The notes beneath the pieces were generated by a model. It was not told the DNA's origin. It did not search any database and saw nothing but the letters and a program-made list of their open reading frames with translations. A DNA stretch of 64,000 bases from Sipunculus nudus (taxonomy: Eukaryota; Annelida; Sipuncula; Golfingiida; Sipunculidae), in NCBI GenBank assembly GCA_026874595.1, contig CM049313.1, forward strand, positions 58,793,159 to 58,857,158. The letters run 5' to 3'. Below are positions 1 to 12,062 of this stretch, in pieces. The position numbers were made by a program, and so were the translations under genes. The stretch's first letter is position 1, and every line of letters starts with the position of its first letter.

Positions 1-500
1 AATGGTCAGTGGTGATCAAAGTATCTCTTTCATTAGATTATGAGATAACAATGCTTAAATGTAACTCATGCGTGATGAAATATTCAGTGGGCATAATGTT
101 TTATTTTTTCTCTGGTTCTTCGACACAATGGGTTACAATATATCTCGAACTGCTCATTGTGGTTTAGAATATTAAAGTACTTCCGTTCACATTCATTGAA
201 AGATCTATATACTTCACACGTCTGTGATTTCGGCGACTCTCTGACTTTAGTAATTTTCTTAAAAATTCAAATAGTCAGTTCAAAACAATTTTTTGTAGTA
301 TAGACGATATCCCTGTAACCTTAAATATTCTTCTTTAAGCGCAGAGTTATCACTTCATTATTCCTGTAATTTATCAACGAATATATTAACAATCCGTGAA
401 AACGTCTCTTCAGAGACATATGGTACATTAAGTGGAATAGAAGTAATGTTCGAGTGTACTTAAGTTTTTTTTTTTTTTTACTAAAAGAAGAGACAGGACT
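1..500. other. 3' flank of the small heat-shock gene, no gene seen
   Basis: No convincing exon is visible. The stretch lies immediately downstream of the minus-strand small heat-shock protein gene and is probably its 3' untranslated region plus flank. A minus-strand AATAAA (TTTATT on the plus strand, 100-105) is a possible polyadenylation signal about 400 nt past the stop codon. A T13 tract lies at about 467-479. Confidence 0.4.
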
Positions 501-1091
501 TTACTCCAACGCTAGCCTTCTTAGCTGAGGACCGGAAGTCACCGCTGGTCTGTCCCCCATTGGTGCTTCTAGGGTCAGGACACCTTCAGGACTCAGAGTA
601 GATCGTAGTCTGTCAGCTTCCACTTCCGGTGGAAGAAGATACTGTCGGCGGTGCTCGCTGACGGCCTGGCCGTGATTATTTTGCGCCTGGTGTCTTCCGT
701 GGACTGTTACGACATTATTATTTGTTGTGATTTCAAGTTCGTCTGGTCTGAAATTTCGAACATCAAAATCTAAACGGAAATGTTTAGTTCCGTCGGGTTC
801 GGTAATGACGGATTTTTGTATTCCCATGTTGTCTGCGGGTCGAGGTACATTAACTGGTAATAATCTTTGAAATTCGGCCATCATTCTGTTCATACGTTCC
901 TGCATTTCAACAAATTGTCTGTTCATCTGTTGTATAGCCTGTTCCATGGTCGGCATGGGCGGCATAGCGAACGGCATCATTTGTGACGGGTTGAAAAAAT
1001 TGTCCCAAGTCCCAACTTGCCATTGTGGTTCGAAAAAGCTAACAGGACTCCGTGCAATGGGGACATTTCTTTGTACTGGAACCAGTGCCAT
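501..1091 (-). CDS. small heat-shock protein (Hsp20/alpha-crystallin family), intronless
   Basis: A 196-residue, uninterrupted reading frame. Residues about 100-177 form an alpha-crystallin domain: the strand-rich core FRLDFDVRNFRPDEL (105-119), EHRRQYLLPPEVEADRLRS (146-164) and the closing G-V-L-T-L-E-A-P (170-177) are family hallmarks. The N-terminal half is rich in Met, Pro and Gln (a run of MP repeats near 38-48, then an amphipathic QxMNRQFVEMQERMNRMMAEF-like helix), as usual for the variable oligomerisation arm. The C-terminal tail is short, and I see no I-x-I/V motif, which many family members use for oligomer docking. These proteins are ATP-independent holdases that bind unfolding clients in the cytosol. 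The start is the first Met of the frame. The lack of introns fits fast stress-induced expression. The upstream side carries a heat-shock-element-like site. Identification of the family is secure; which paralogue it is cannot be told. Confidence 0.93.
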   Translation of the reverse strand: MALVPVQRNVPIARSPVSFFEPQWQVGTWDNFFNPSQMMPFAMPPMPTMEQAIQQMNRQFVEMQERMNRMMAEFQRLLPVNVPRPADNMGIQKSVITEPDGTKHFRLDFDVRNFRPDELEITTNNNVVTVHGRHQAQNNHGQAVSEHRRQYLLPPEVEADRLRSTLSPEGVLTLEAPMGDRPAVTSGPQLRRLALE

Positions 1092-1240
1092 AATTGCTGG
1101 CTTCTTTTCTTCACGAAACGTCAGTTTTATTTTCTAGTAATAATCCCTGTGTTTGAAAGGCTTACACCTGGAAAATTCAAACTGCAGCCAAAGTTGTAGT
1201 CCGTGTATGAGCGAAGCAGACGACAGAATACACAGATAAA

Positions 1241-1260
1241 TTTCCTGAATGAATTATTCT
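1241..1260 (-). promoter_or_regulatory. heat-shock-element-like site upstream of the small HSP
   Basis: Read on the minus strand the 20 bases split into AGAAT-AATTC-ATTCA-GGAAA. Units 1, 3 and 4 match nGAAn, nTTCn and nGAAn in 5-bp register, a gapped HSF-binding arrangement. An AT-rich TATA-like stretch (AAATTTATC) follows directly, 140-150 bp from the start codon. A separate palindromic GAAAATTC sits at 1171-1178. HSF sites are short, so chance occurrence is possible; position supports function. Confidence 0.4.
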
Positions 1261-1264
1261 CAAG

Positions 1265-2980
1265 AGCTAAAGAGTCGCTGACTTTTCCAGATGCGTAGTG
1301 TTTTTATTCGTGAGGTACTCGTACGATCTCCGGTATTTTAAAAGAGTTCTTTGTCCGCAGGTTGACTGGGGGTTGCACTATATCCTTGTTGATGTCGACT
1401 CCCCCGCACACTAGTTGTTCAACTTACTCATCCAGAAGCTTACTTATAATTACTCATATCATCCCGGCCACGTACTACCTACAAAATATCTCTCCGCTGC
1501 AGCAGACTGGCCTGGTACTTTAATACACTTCAGATCAGCTGTGAAGGTACAAAGCTTGACCTTAGACCTATAGTTTACAAGCGAAGCCCTGCTGTTTGCT
1601 TTCGTGCCCTCCCGGCTGGATGGCCAGGTATTTGCTTGAAGTACACTTGTGTACAATCAGTACCGAGCGCTCCGCGGCCGATCCTGTTTCTACGACTGGT
1701 ATATATATTCACTTTGTAAGGTCGGCTCATGAGTCACAAATCATTCAACATCTCCGGGATTTTATTTAAGTGTCTTGCCAACGGGGAAGTTGCAAAGTTG
1801 CCGAACAGGTGAAAAGTCTTCCAATATGACGGTACCACAGACCACGTCAGCCGTTAGGTGCCTGGCACAATGATAATAAAGCACGGTCAGACTCCCTAGG
1901 TTACTGCCTGTTGACTCAAAATTGGCTGCAGGAACTGGTCTGCCAGTCAGCTGGACGCCTTCCTGCAGGCTTTCCGCAGCAGCTGTTATTATTCAGTGGG
2001 AGTAAAAAATAAACTTAACATATGTTCGCTTTATTTCTGCCCCCGGCCCCAACGTATAAATTATATGAAGTAACATTCAATAAGTTCCGGTCATTCATTG
2101 CACAAGACTAGTCAAAAGGACTACCAAATAAATGTCAATTATTGCCGAATGTTGTGACAGCGCAGGTGCGCGCGAGGTAGAGCACTCACCAGGTGTATAT
2201 ATAGGTATATACCGACGCTAGCTAGAGACGGAGCGCGTCATGGGTCAGTAAATTCATCGTTCCGGGACAACATTGACGGTGTTTGACCTGAAAACACCTC
2301 CACCTTAACGCTTGTTCCCTAAGGTTGTATAAACATGGCCTCATTGTGTACCAATATAAACAAAACTGGGACATTTACATTTTAACTGATTTGTTAATTG
2401 TTTATACCCTCTATAGCTGTTCCCTCAAAATGTTGAGGTTTCTCATAAAAAGTATAAAACACTAGTGCTCATGAAACAAGAGATTTAAAAAAAACATTCA
2501 AAAGATTTTTGAAGTAAAAAAATTAATCCAACGAATAAACAAACACATGGAAACATTATGATACGCGACTTAACAAAGTCCTGCCAGGTCTTGTTGTGAG
2601 TTCTTGTTCAGGAAATGATGGATGTTGTGTATTTGGTGAATCATTATATTATGAAAGAAAGCAAAACAAACTAATAATTACCTTAAAGCAATATAATGGC
2701 TTATGAAACAGCTAAGCTAACATAAAATTATGGAATTAGAATGAAATGATCGACTTGGTCTTTATTGGTGATAGTTTATTATAAATCCGCCTTCCTCTGT
2801 TCAGTACACATCAACCTGGTCTCACGAAGCAAGGAAACATTTTAACGGTTTCGGACTGTGCCTGTATTCAGCCAAGCGTAGCCGATGTTTTATACAGTGA
2901 CGCTAACGTCTGACACATCTATTAGAAAGTTTACGTTATTATGACGTCAACACTTCGTTGGTGCAATTTTACGTTACGTT
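1265..2980. other. intergenic/promoter flank, no gene recognised
   Basis: Upstream flank of the small HSP gene. Only short frames occur, without domains or convincing splice pairs. GC content is locally higher (about 1500-2250) than in the rest of the window. Nothing else is supported. Confidence 0.3.
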
Positions 2981-5415
2981 TTTTTTAGCTCAGCTGACTA
3001 TAAGTCATCTGAGCTATAGTCGTGGTCCTTTGTCCGTCGGCTGTCCGTCCGTCCGTCAATTAAACTGGCACGTTTTGAAACCGTTAGACCTACGAATCCG
3101 AAATTCGGCATACAGTTAGATGTCCCCAAAATCTCCTACCATACCGAACACTGGGTCATTAGGACTTCGTTCCTTCGAGATATTAAGGAAAAACCTCAAT
3201 TTTCAATAAAAAAAACCCATTGTTACACTATAAGACTGCCTAATATCAAAACCACTGATCTGATTTGATCAAAGTGAATATGCATATTCTTCCATACATT
3301 TTCTATGTACAAACCAAAAAATAGGTCAGTATTGCTTAATTTGTTGAAGTTATGGGCCGGAACATAATGCACCTCATAAAAAATCAGAAAATATATTAAC
3401 TCACTTAACATAAAAATGGCTGAAGCTAGAGACTTCCTTTCAGGGATATAACTCCATTTAATCAAGATTCAATTGTATACCGAAAATTAGATCTGAATTT
3501 TTCAAATTTTATAAGTTATTCGCATAAATATGAAATCAGTACCTAAAATTTTGCCCAAATTTGTGCATGGCGCATTTTTTCCCTGTGAGTACTGTTGGTT
3601 TAATTTTCATATCATGCACACGTAAGGATTTCAGCTTCTAAATTCTGAAATTTGAAAGGAATTAACCAAAAACTGTAGCTTTTATTACATTTTTTATGAG
3701 ACCATGTCACACCTAGGCTGTACTGAAGCCCCTCTATATGTCCCCATATTGACCTTTCATGCTTGAAGAGAGGCATATACTGCAGCAAGCTATTCAACTC
3801 CCCTCCTCTTGTTTGACCAAAAACATAACAATAAACAATAATTTTTAAAAAATATTGGTTTACAATAACAACTTTAAGAAAAATAAATGGAAAAGGAATT
3901 TTATGGTTAATGAGTAACAAGGACCTTGCAATTACTGATGTTTTATCGATCTTTCATGGATTGCTGAAAATATATTTCAAATGACACCATGCAGTCACCA
4001 TTGGGTATTTTTTAATTTCAATCTTAAAAATGAAAAATAAATAATTAAATAAAATTGTTGTTTACTATAAGGAATTGTGTGAAGCAATTTAATGATAGAC
4101 AAGGATGCATTTTGATCATATTCAATATTCTAAATTTCCAGGTCTTTTCCAGATGTTTAATTTGTTGGGGTTTTTTTATTACAAAATTTAAAAAAATGAA
4201 ATATGTCAACAATTTTTTTAAAAAATTACTCAGACAAGTGTTTATTAAAGATGTCAATATGTTTGAATAATAACATTCAGACTCATGGCTGTATCAGCCG
4301 TTACATGATACTGGGTAAATAATCAAAATTTATATTTCTGATAACTTTATTCCAGTTAATAAAATTAAACATTCCCAACTCCAGTTTGCTCCTTGTATAA
4401 AATATTGGTTTGGTTTGTTTTGATCCTTGGGTTATTTTTAACACATGTATTAGTTTCATAGTAGAGATTATTTTCCTTTTTTTTTATTATACAAATTAAA
4501 AAAAAATAAAATTTTTAAAATCTGATAAAAAAAATCAGGTCTTAAAGACAAGTTCTCATTATGAAGTCTATAATGTTAATAATTGTCATAAGTGTCTTGA
4601 CAGTGATGTGAAAGTATTCAGAAGTGAATAGAATATATTTTTTTTTAAATTAAAGCCATAAAACCAGGTAGTTACAGTCATTATTTAAATTTATGAAATT
4701 TGTAAATTCTGGATTCTCAGCAGTTTCGTTCGACTGAAACTGAATAAATATGAGACATTCAGTGAATACTTAATAATTGTATTCAAATATGATTTTAAAA
4801 AAATTCTATAGTTCAATAATGTAAATTAAAACACAGGTAAAAAGAAAGAATTTGAGTGCAAATACTTTCAAAATGTTTTCATTAATGCATTCATGAATAT
4901 ATCTTGTAATTTTATTTTAATCATTTATTTCAATTATACATATTTTTTTAAATCTTTTCAAATGTTACTGTAAATATTTTTTAATTAAAATTATATTTTG
5001 CCCAATAATTCCAATTAATTTTTAATGAATAGTTTAACTCTCATATCATTTGTGCTAGTGGTACTTTTGGCTATGGGCAACCTGAAATTATTGAATAACA
5101 GTTAACTTCTTTGTTAAAAGCATGCATGATAATTAACATGACTTACAGTGGACATTTATTTCCTGTTACTAGTGTAAGTGCTATGGATTTAATTTTCACA
5201 GCATGTTAACATAAGCATTTCATCTGTTAAAATCTGAAATTTGAAACCAATTGATCAAAAACTGTAGATGTCATTCATTTTATAATCACCATGCCTTGAT
5301 TGTTTTCATCTAGTCAGTGAAATGTGTGCTTTGGCAGTATTACATAACCGGTTCAACTTCTGACCTAGCCACTGCCTCTGTGATTGTCTGGGTCAGGCAG
5401 TAATTACCAGAGTGC

Positions 5416-5442
5416 CTCTCTCTCTCTCTCTCTCTGGCAGTC

Positions 5443-5492
<50 letters not shown>

Positions 5493-5546
5493 GCTTTCTC
5501 TCTCTCTCTCTCCATGACAGTCTAGCTCACTCTCTCTTTCTCTCTT

Positions 5547-5578
<32 letters not shown>
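5416..5578. repeat. (CT)n microsatellite, interrupted
   Basis: Long runs of CT broken by short GGCAGT and ATGC interruptions, inside repeat copy 1. The apparent plus-strand Ser/Leu frame here is a product of the repeat and not a gene. Confidence 0.95.
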
Positions 5579-5582
<4 letters not shown>

Positions 5583-5689
5583 CTAAACCTCCCATTCTCC
5601 CTGCACCCCTTTCTGTTGACAGGTACTATAAACCAGATTAATTAGCTATGAATGTTGAAGCAATTTAGAAATGTGAATTAACTGAAATA

Positions 5690-5692
<3 letters not shown>

Positions 5693-5746
<54 letters not shown>
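5693..5746. repeat. (AT)n microsatellite
   Basis: Uninterrupted alternating AT of about 54 bases within repeat copy 1. Confidence 0.95.
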
Positions 5747-5749
<3 letters not shown>

Positions 5750-8282
5750 ATACTGTAAATGTGTAGTTACATTTTTAAACCTGGAAAAAATGATGTATTG
5801 AAAAAAGGAATAAAGGCAAATATTGTTAATTTTTCTTGGCTCAGTAGAATGGGAATAAAAATGATTTGCTTTATTTCTCCACCTTTCTTCCTCCCTAAAT
5901 ATTTAATAATTATGAATAAACATTTTTCTCTGTAAGCACTTAATTCAATTAAATATCCTGTATGAATATGCAAGAGTGCTGTAACTCCCACCATCCCCTT
6001 CCCACACCCCATAGAGTCCTTGCTTTTTGGCTCTGTGAACAATAGTTCTATTGCTTTTCCATAAAATTTAATAATTAAAGATAATATATACAGAAAGACT
6101 GAGGCGTTTTAACTCCCATCATAACCCCCTCCCCCCGTCAATCCTTCCACCTGTTAAGTGGGGACTTTATGGCTACTGTATACATATGATAAGATAGAAA
6201 ATAGGTTTATTAAAATAATTGGATCTCATTAAACAAATCTGTAAACTGTTGAACTGTCAACAGCTTATCAAAAAGGTAACCAATGGAAACACATGGCCAG
6301 ATCTCAAAATATTATTTGCAACAATTCCTTCAATTATATCAACCAACCATGGCCAAGATGTCCTTTTCCGATCAGACTTTATCTGCTTTTCATAATATTT
6401 TAGATTTTAACCTTCCAGGTGTTTAAGTACTGTTGGATGTTCCATCCCCTCTCTTTGTCTCTCTTTCTCTCTTTCTCTCTCTCTCTCTCCTTTTCTCTCT
6501 ACATCCACCTCATAGCTACCCTCACTGTTCTCTTCTCTGAGCCCCATCCCAATATCAGCCTCAGTAAACAAGAACAAGATGAATCAGATATATTCATACT
6601 TTAATATTTTGTATAACTATTCGTCCATAGGTACCTATGTACATGCCAGAAATTATGTCAATATTGTGTTATATGTAGACATAGTGGGCATCAAAATAAT
6701 GTACATTGTCAAGACTGAAGAAATATGGTGCCATACAGTAACAAGTTCATAAATCCCCTCATCAGCATAGTAAATCATAACATCATATCTGTCAAACTGA
6801 AATCTTGCAGACTTCCATACACTATATATCATTCAACAAATAGCCTATTCATCATTCTACTATTGCTTATTACTGCTTCCTACATAAATAAAAAATAAAC
6901 CACTATATTTTACTCTATTAATCCATCAGTCAGGTTATTTCATTTATTATGTACTCACATATTACATTACATTCCTTTATAATAGCCCAACATGTCCATA
7001 ATATTCATAAGCTTTATCGACTCGATATAGTATCACAATAGAGAAACATTTATGGTCCAATCACAATCAGCTGAGCGCCGTGACCCATGGATCCCTTGTT
7101 TTTTTTGTTTTTTTTTTCAAATATGCTTCGAACGAGTCATTGTATTTCTTCCATTGGCTTTAATATATACATAACAGAGCAACATGCTCGACCGTAAATT
7201 AAAAGCTAGGGCCATTATTTAATATCCAATTTTCATTTGATACACAATATATTCTCAAACATGCGCTTTCTCATGATATAGAAAGTTTTATAAAGTGTCA
7301 AATGGGCGATTAATTAATACACCATACGTACCACGGAACACCTCATGCATGAGTTTGCTTAACATCTATCATTTTCCTCTATCTGGTTTAGTATGTCCTG
7401 TTATATAACAACATTTAATTTTAATTGTTTGTGAATGCAGAATGCTTTCTTTTCTTCCTTGAAGAACAATAGCAATCCCATACTCCAATAATATATGAAT
7501 ATATAACGGTTTTATGTGGTTATTTTTACTCAATAATAATTAATTTCATTGTCATAACAGGTTTGCATCTTATCCTTCTCAAATTATGTACAGTTCTAAA
7601 CCAAACATTAATCATCCGGGGTAGGTACAAAAATAAATAACATCCGTCACATTAGACCACATAACTTGGGACACTGGGATTCGTGCCATGTTAAATAACA
7701 TGCATATTTTTTCTGCATAACATTTATATGCATATTTCTTCAGATGATCTTATGTTACACATATATAAAAACTCAGCTGATTAAAGGTTCAATCTGCACC
7801 TCTTTAGCTTACCATAATGAATTAGATTTACGTTCATCCTCGGGGAAATTGAGGTATTATCAGATAATATGCAAATATTTTCACAGATGTTCTGCACGTT
7901 CTCTCCACACATATGTACATGCAATTAATAAACAGTCAGCATGCAGGTTGTACCTGGATGATTTACGGGTTCTTTACGGCAGCTTGTTTTATGAGCTATG
8001 TACGGTAGTACATCACCTGTTCATTGTGTCTCACTGAAGACTCACTGTCTGCGTCAGACATAAAATACGACCTGGCCCATGAATAACTGCCGGTGCATGA
8101 ATATTACACTTTAAGCCTATTTATTCATAAGAAAATCTACTTCAGTAGTTCCTGATAGACTTGTAAACTTCGCAGCAATAATTTCTGCAGAATACATTTT
8201 TTCCCATAATCTGATGATTTATTGATTAACATTTTTTTCTTTTCATTTTAACTCAAAAATCTTTGCCATTAAAGCTTAAGTT

Positions 8283-8286
<4 letters not shown>

Positions 8287-8344
<58 letters not shown>
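8287..8344. repeat. (AT)n microsatellite
   Basis: About 58 bases of alternating AT. Confidence 0.95.
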
Positions 8345-8347
<3 letters not shown>

Positions 8348-9142
8348 CTCACACACACGTCATTGCTTATGGCTTTATATAACTATATTGCCAATTGTTA
8401 AAGTTACTTTCAATCGGTTTAGTTAACATTTTATCATTTAGATGTTGGCTGTATAGCTTAGCTATCGTTAGTTGGCCGTAAGAGTAAATTTTAGCTACAT
8501 CTACATGATATATTTGCCAAACATTTTCGCACACCCCTTGTCCCCGTCCCCGAAAAACCTGGAACCGAAACTAATAGGGTTCAAGAGTTGGAACAAAAAA
8601 CATCTTGTTCATGATATTCAAGACACACCTCGTCTGATTTAAATTCACTTTGTCGATAATGTCATATCATACGAAATCTGTAAAACTTGAATAACAGGAC
8701 CACTTTAAAAGATGTTATGATTTTGTGATCTGGGGAAACGGCTTAAAGTCAGGATTGACAAAAACCGCCATGCATAAATCAAACCTATATACTGTATATA
8801 TCTATAGTGCGTCGCTTGTATCTAGATGTGCACGTGTTTTGGATCACACACTATGATGGGAACGAATGATTTATTAACATCTGAGACGTGGAAATATACC
8901 AGTGTGAACTGATGCTATCTATAAAATTAGCCATTTTACTTGGCAAGCATGCGAGTATATCTGTTGGTAAACACAGCGTTTAGTTGTTTTCCCCATTATT
9001 ATATACCAGCAAGTGTTAAAGTAGACATCGTGCTGATGAGCTCATAATATTATCACTGACTGAGATTTAGCGGCAAACACCACGTGGGTGACGAGATTAT
9101 TTTACATTTCATAATTCATTGTAGGTTTACATTTTTAAGAAC

Positions 9143-9144
9143 AC

Positions 9145-9188
<44 letters not shown>
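9143..9188. repeat. compound C-run plus (CT)n microsatellite
   Basis: A 13-base C homopolymer runs straight into about 33 bases of CT repeats. Confidence 0.95.
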
Positions 9189-9195
<7 letters not shown>

Positions 9196-9534
9196 ATATT
9201 TATGAATAATTGAATATTTTGATTTCCATGTGTGAATGTATGTGTTTGTTTAATCAGATCATAGTTGATCTAAAAGACCCAAGATATCAAGATATAAAAT
9301 ATATGATATTCAAATAATGTGTGTTAATAAAAATAATTCAAACATTTTGGCAGTTTTGACAATTAAACGTGTATAACTCTATAGAAAAATTAAATGTCAA
9401 ATAAAACAATTATATTTCAGCATAAAACTGGAAACGAAGAAAGGAGATAGATATTAGAAGTCCTTTAACACTTGAGGAACAAAAAGCCAACACCGCATGT
9501 CTGATCTTCCCCACCGGACAGACTGAACCACGAA

Positions 9535-9542
9535 TATATAAA
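9535..9542 (+). promoter_or_regulatory. TATA box of the predicted peptide-precursor gene
   Basis: TATATAAA, followed about 400 bp later by a perfect CAG|GTAAGA donor, so it is placed correctly for a transcript starting near 9565. Inferred from position and motif only. Confidence 0.4.
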
Positions 9543-9564
9543 ACAAATTAGATAATTAAAAAAA

Positions 9565-9960
9565 AAACAGAAACGTGTATGGGATACAAGGAAAGGAAAC
9601 CACAACCGGCTCAATTAGGAGCAGATATCTCTTATTAAGAAATAATTCAGAAACGCATAGATATACGGAAAGGGACACGTTATACCTAACTTTTAAAGCA
9701 TTTAACACCCAGTCAGAAGACATCACAGAAGACATCTGGCTGGAGGAGTCTTCGGCAAGGGTGGCCACAGACGCTTATCTCAGTTAATGCAGACGTGTTG
9801 CTCAAGATCCCTGCTAGTAATAACAAGGCGCAGTTGTTTGCTGAGACAGAAATAGCCCCGAGGTACACGTACCCAGCATCCGAGCACCACCGCTGCTGCT
9901 GATGCAAACCACTGGAGTATCAAGTTTCCAAGATGAGGCTTTTAATGCGAAGGTAGTCAG
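9565..9960 (+). other. probable 5' untranslated first exon of the peptide-precursor gene
   Basis: Start estimated from the TATA box; the end is fixed by the consensus donor CAG|GTAAGACT at 9960/9961. Joined to the acceptor at 10,470 (pyrimidine-rich TTTTATTTCTTATTTTCAG) it would give a non-coding leader. The exon holds a short upstream open frame starting at 9933 (MRLLMRR then stop), which could dampen translation of the main frame. No coding potential with a domain is seen. Confidence 0.35.
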
Positions 9961-10491
9961 GTAAGACTCATCATAAGGTAGGATTAATGGCTGAAAGTAT
10001 AATCGTTATGGAATCTTATGAATAATCTACAAATAATGGGATTTATTTTGCGTTAATTTACCAATTTAACGCACCGAGTCACTTATTTATACATGTATAT
10101 TGACCGGGACGTAAGTAACTGGCGCCATGATTTATATCTAATGCGCTTGCGGGTGCTCTAGCATCTGTTATGATAATCTGTAGTTATTAGAAGTAGTCTA
10201 TAGAATATATCTTCTATAAGTGTAATGTTTAGCGGGATGTTTTGTGTATGAGATATAGAGTTACTGAAATTGCTGCCAAGTTTTACATCAAGCGTCATCT
10301 AGTGGCTGTTTTGGTAACTTATAATTTTTGTGTTATGTGCGTAAAATTGTGACCTTTAAAACTTTTTTTTGTCGCTCCAATCGATGGCCAAGGCGTGGAT
10401 TCTTTCAATAAAATCCCAGAGTTCAGTGAAAAGATCTAAGGCCAAATTTGTTTTTATTTCTTATTTTCAGCACGAGGGGACTTAATTTTTG

Positions 10492-10747
10492 ATGATAATA
10501 ACAACAGAAACGTCATTTGGAAAACCTAGCCAAGCTTTACGTAGGGAGTCTTCCACGATGCTGATATTCCGGTTAACACTGGCAAATACAATCCTGCTGA
10601 TTTTACAGTTATGGAAAACAGCTGCAGATATGGATTTTCCTCTGGATGCAGAATTTGATCTTTCTGTGAATCCTGTAGTTCCAGAATCAACAATAGATCA
10701 GACTGGTGAAGAGTTGATGGACGCGCTTCACGACCCTGTGTTGGAGG
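10492..10747 (+). CDS. candidate secreted peptide/neuropeptide precursor, coding exon 1 (signal peptide)
   Basis: Function not recognised by name. The exon follows a strong acceptor (AG at 10,469-10,470) and ends at GAGG|GTATGT (10,747). The best start is the in-frame Met at 10,558, which opens a classic signal peptide: MLIFRLTL, then the hydrophobic stretch LANTILLILQLW, then a small-residue site near KTAAD. The upstream Met at 10,492 would add 22 residues that hide the signal. After the signal the chain is acidic (DMDFPLDAEFDLS, EELMDALHDPVLE). The exon ends in phase 1. With the next two exons the predicted precursor is 152 residues from 10,558. It has Cys at 75, 80, 122 and 128, KK at 112-113 and a G-RRRR site at 138-142. 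It could instead be a small secreted factor with a basic tail. Confidence 0.6.
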
Positions 10748-11525
10748 GTATGTTACATTCAATAGTTCAGTGTCTTTGCTTGCCATGTATTGGTCCACCT
10801 ATACAGTTAGTGCTAACCATCACAGTTAACAAAGCCCGGGCTGTAGGGGTGGATAATATAAGAAATATTATCTATATAAAAAAAAAATCATGTAATGATA
10901 GACAAACAAAGCAACAATATTATATCCAGTGTATTTGATATAAGGGATTCACCCGCAACTTCTGTGGTGGCTCAGGCATATACAGTCGAAGAGCCATAAT
11001 TTAATTAAGTTACCGGCATTTGACAATACTACTCCGTTGCCGCTCCATAGCTATATAGCTGGAGAACCGCAAGTTTTACTGGCTGTTCCATTCTAATTTT
11101 TGCTGTGTTCCTGAGGTCCAAAGCATTGTCTCCCAGCACTCTGTGGCCGTACCTCAGAGATATCCGCTTTTGCTTAAGCGTGCCGTGTACGATGCCAGGT
11201 GTGTCCTAACGGGGAGTCATTTTCAAAACTAAGAGGCTGCGTAAAGACATGAGTCTCAGTGTGCATTAAAGCACTGTGTAAAAAGCGTCAAACTTGGGAT
11301 TTCGACGACCAATTGTTATCAGCTCCGCGGCTTCGGAGTTTAAATCAGCTTAATCCGGAAAGCTCCGAAAGGTCAGGTCCGAAAAGGTTTGGATGAGGGT
11401 GACTGAAAGATTGTCCAACACTTGATTTCAAATTTTCATAAAAATACGAACAATATGTAGATCCTTTTTTCTCCGTCAGTTATCTTTTACTATAATTGTA
11501 TTTTCGTATTTTTATTTTGTATCAG

Positions 11526-11730
11526 AGGAACATGACTTGGATGAGGAGTTTGGGTTTTGTCACGGTTCATTATGTGACCTTGAGAGACCCATGGCTGACG
11601 ATCATCTCATGGACCTTGGAGTAATGCCTTTCAAAAATCACCACCACCGACCGTCAGCTGAGGACGTGAAAAAGTACGATTATGATTATATGATAGAATG
11701 TTATTTGATAAATCATTGCCGCGCTAAACT
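11526..11730 (+). CDS. candidate secreted peptide precursor, coding exon 2 (Cys-containing core)
   Basis: Acceptor ATTTTGTATCAG at 11,514-11,525; joined to the previous exon in phase 1 it continues VLE-EEHDLDEEFGFCHGS. Donor at AAACT|GTACGG (11,730/11,731). It encodes precursor residues 64-131: an acidic stretch, the C-x4-C pair FCHGSLC, a His-rich segment (KNHHHRP), the dibasic KK, a Tyr/Asp cluster YDYDY (a possible tyrosine-sulfation site), then ECYLINHC (C-x5-C) and RAK. Reading through the donor would instead give a 48-residue tail with no features and a stop at about 11,873. The spliced version is preferred because it produces a canonical amidation/cleavage site. Confidence 0.55.
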
Positions 11731-11998
11731 GTACGGAATTCTAAAAGCTAAATATTTCTCAAAGGACAAGCATCATGATGGCAATTTTTACGTGGTTTAC
11801 TCTGTTTTCGTTTTACACATTTCTAACAATAAAAAGGTTATTAAACTTGAACAAACAACGATTATTAAGTGCTAATATTTTCATTGTTCAATACTTCTAG
11901 ACATGCAATCATTTGACAGCATTATATACCCTTTGCTCACTTCGTCTTTTCTGATAATCAGGATTCAAACAGCCAATTATTTCTTTTCAATTTTTCAG

Positions 11999-12062
11999 GT
12001 CTTTACGAAAACTTGGGAGGAGACGAAGGGAAAAATTCAAGAAACCTAAAAGTTTCTTTTAA
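11999..12062 (+). CDS. candidate secreted peptide precursor, coding exon 3 (amidation/cleavage site and stop)
   Basis: A very good acceptor (TTTCTTTTCAATTTTTCAG, ending 11,998) precedes it. Joined in phase 2 to the previous exon it reads LSLRKLGRRRR then EKFKKPKSFF and a TAA at 12,060-12,062. Gly followed by four Arg is the usual signal for prohormone-convertase cleavage and C-terminal amidation. A peptide released between the KK of exon 2 and this site would be about 24 residues, with a six-bond Cys ring and an amidated Leu. A candidate poly(A) signal AATAAA lies at 12,579. Splicing is predicted, not observed. Confidence 0.5.

Larger units (their letters stand above)
2987..7100 (+). repeat. 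long copy of a hairpin-ended, inverted-terminus repeat family (copy 1)
   Basis: It begins after a T-run with the palindrome AGCTCAGCTGACT-ATA-AGTCATCTGAGCT (13-base arms, one mismatch), followed by a GTCCGTCC-rich stretch. It ends with CAGCTGAGC...GACCCATGGATCCCTTG and a T-run. The first 650 bases align with the reverse complement of 61,250-61,900 (for example the shared GGCACGTTTTGAAACCGT and GAAATTTGAAA blocks). The stretch 6190-6420 aligns with 60,050-60,330. About 650 bases at 6420-7068, with a CT microsatellite, have no counterpart in the other copies and look inserted. No long open frame is present, so it is non-autonomous or decayed. The superfamily is not recognised. Confidence 0.7.
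7110..9530. other. intergenic, no gene recognised
   Basis: No domain-bearing or well-spliced frame is visible. It contains an (AT)n tract at 8287-8344 and a C13 run followed by (CT)n at 9143-9188. The 3' end is the upstream region of the predicted peptide gene. A CACGTG E-box lies near 9082. Confidence 0.3.

Noticed and set aside
5384-5641. 85-codon plus-strand frame rich in Ser/Leu
   Set aside because: Produced by the CT microsatellite; no independent coding evidence.
9713-9907. 64-codon minus-strand frame with Cys residues
   Set aside because: Antisense to the probable untranslated first exon of the peptide gene; no domain or start context.
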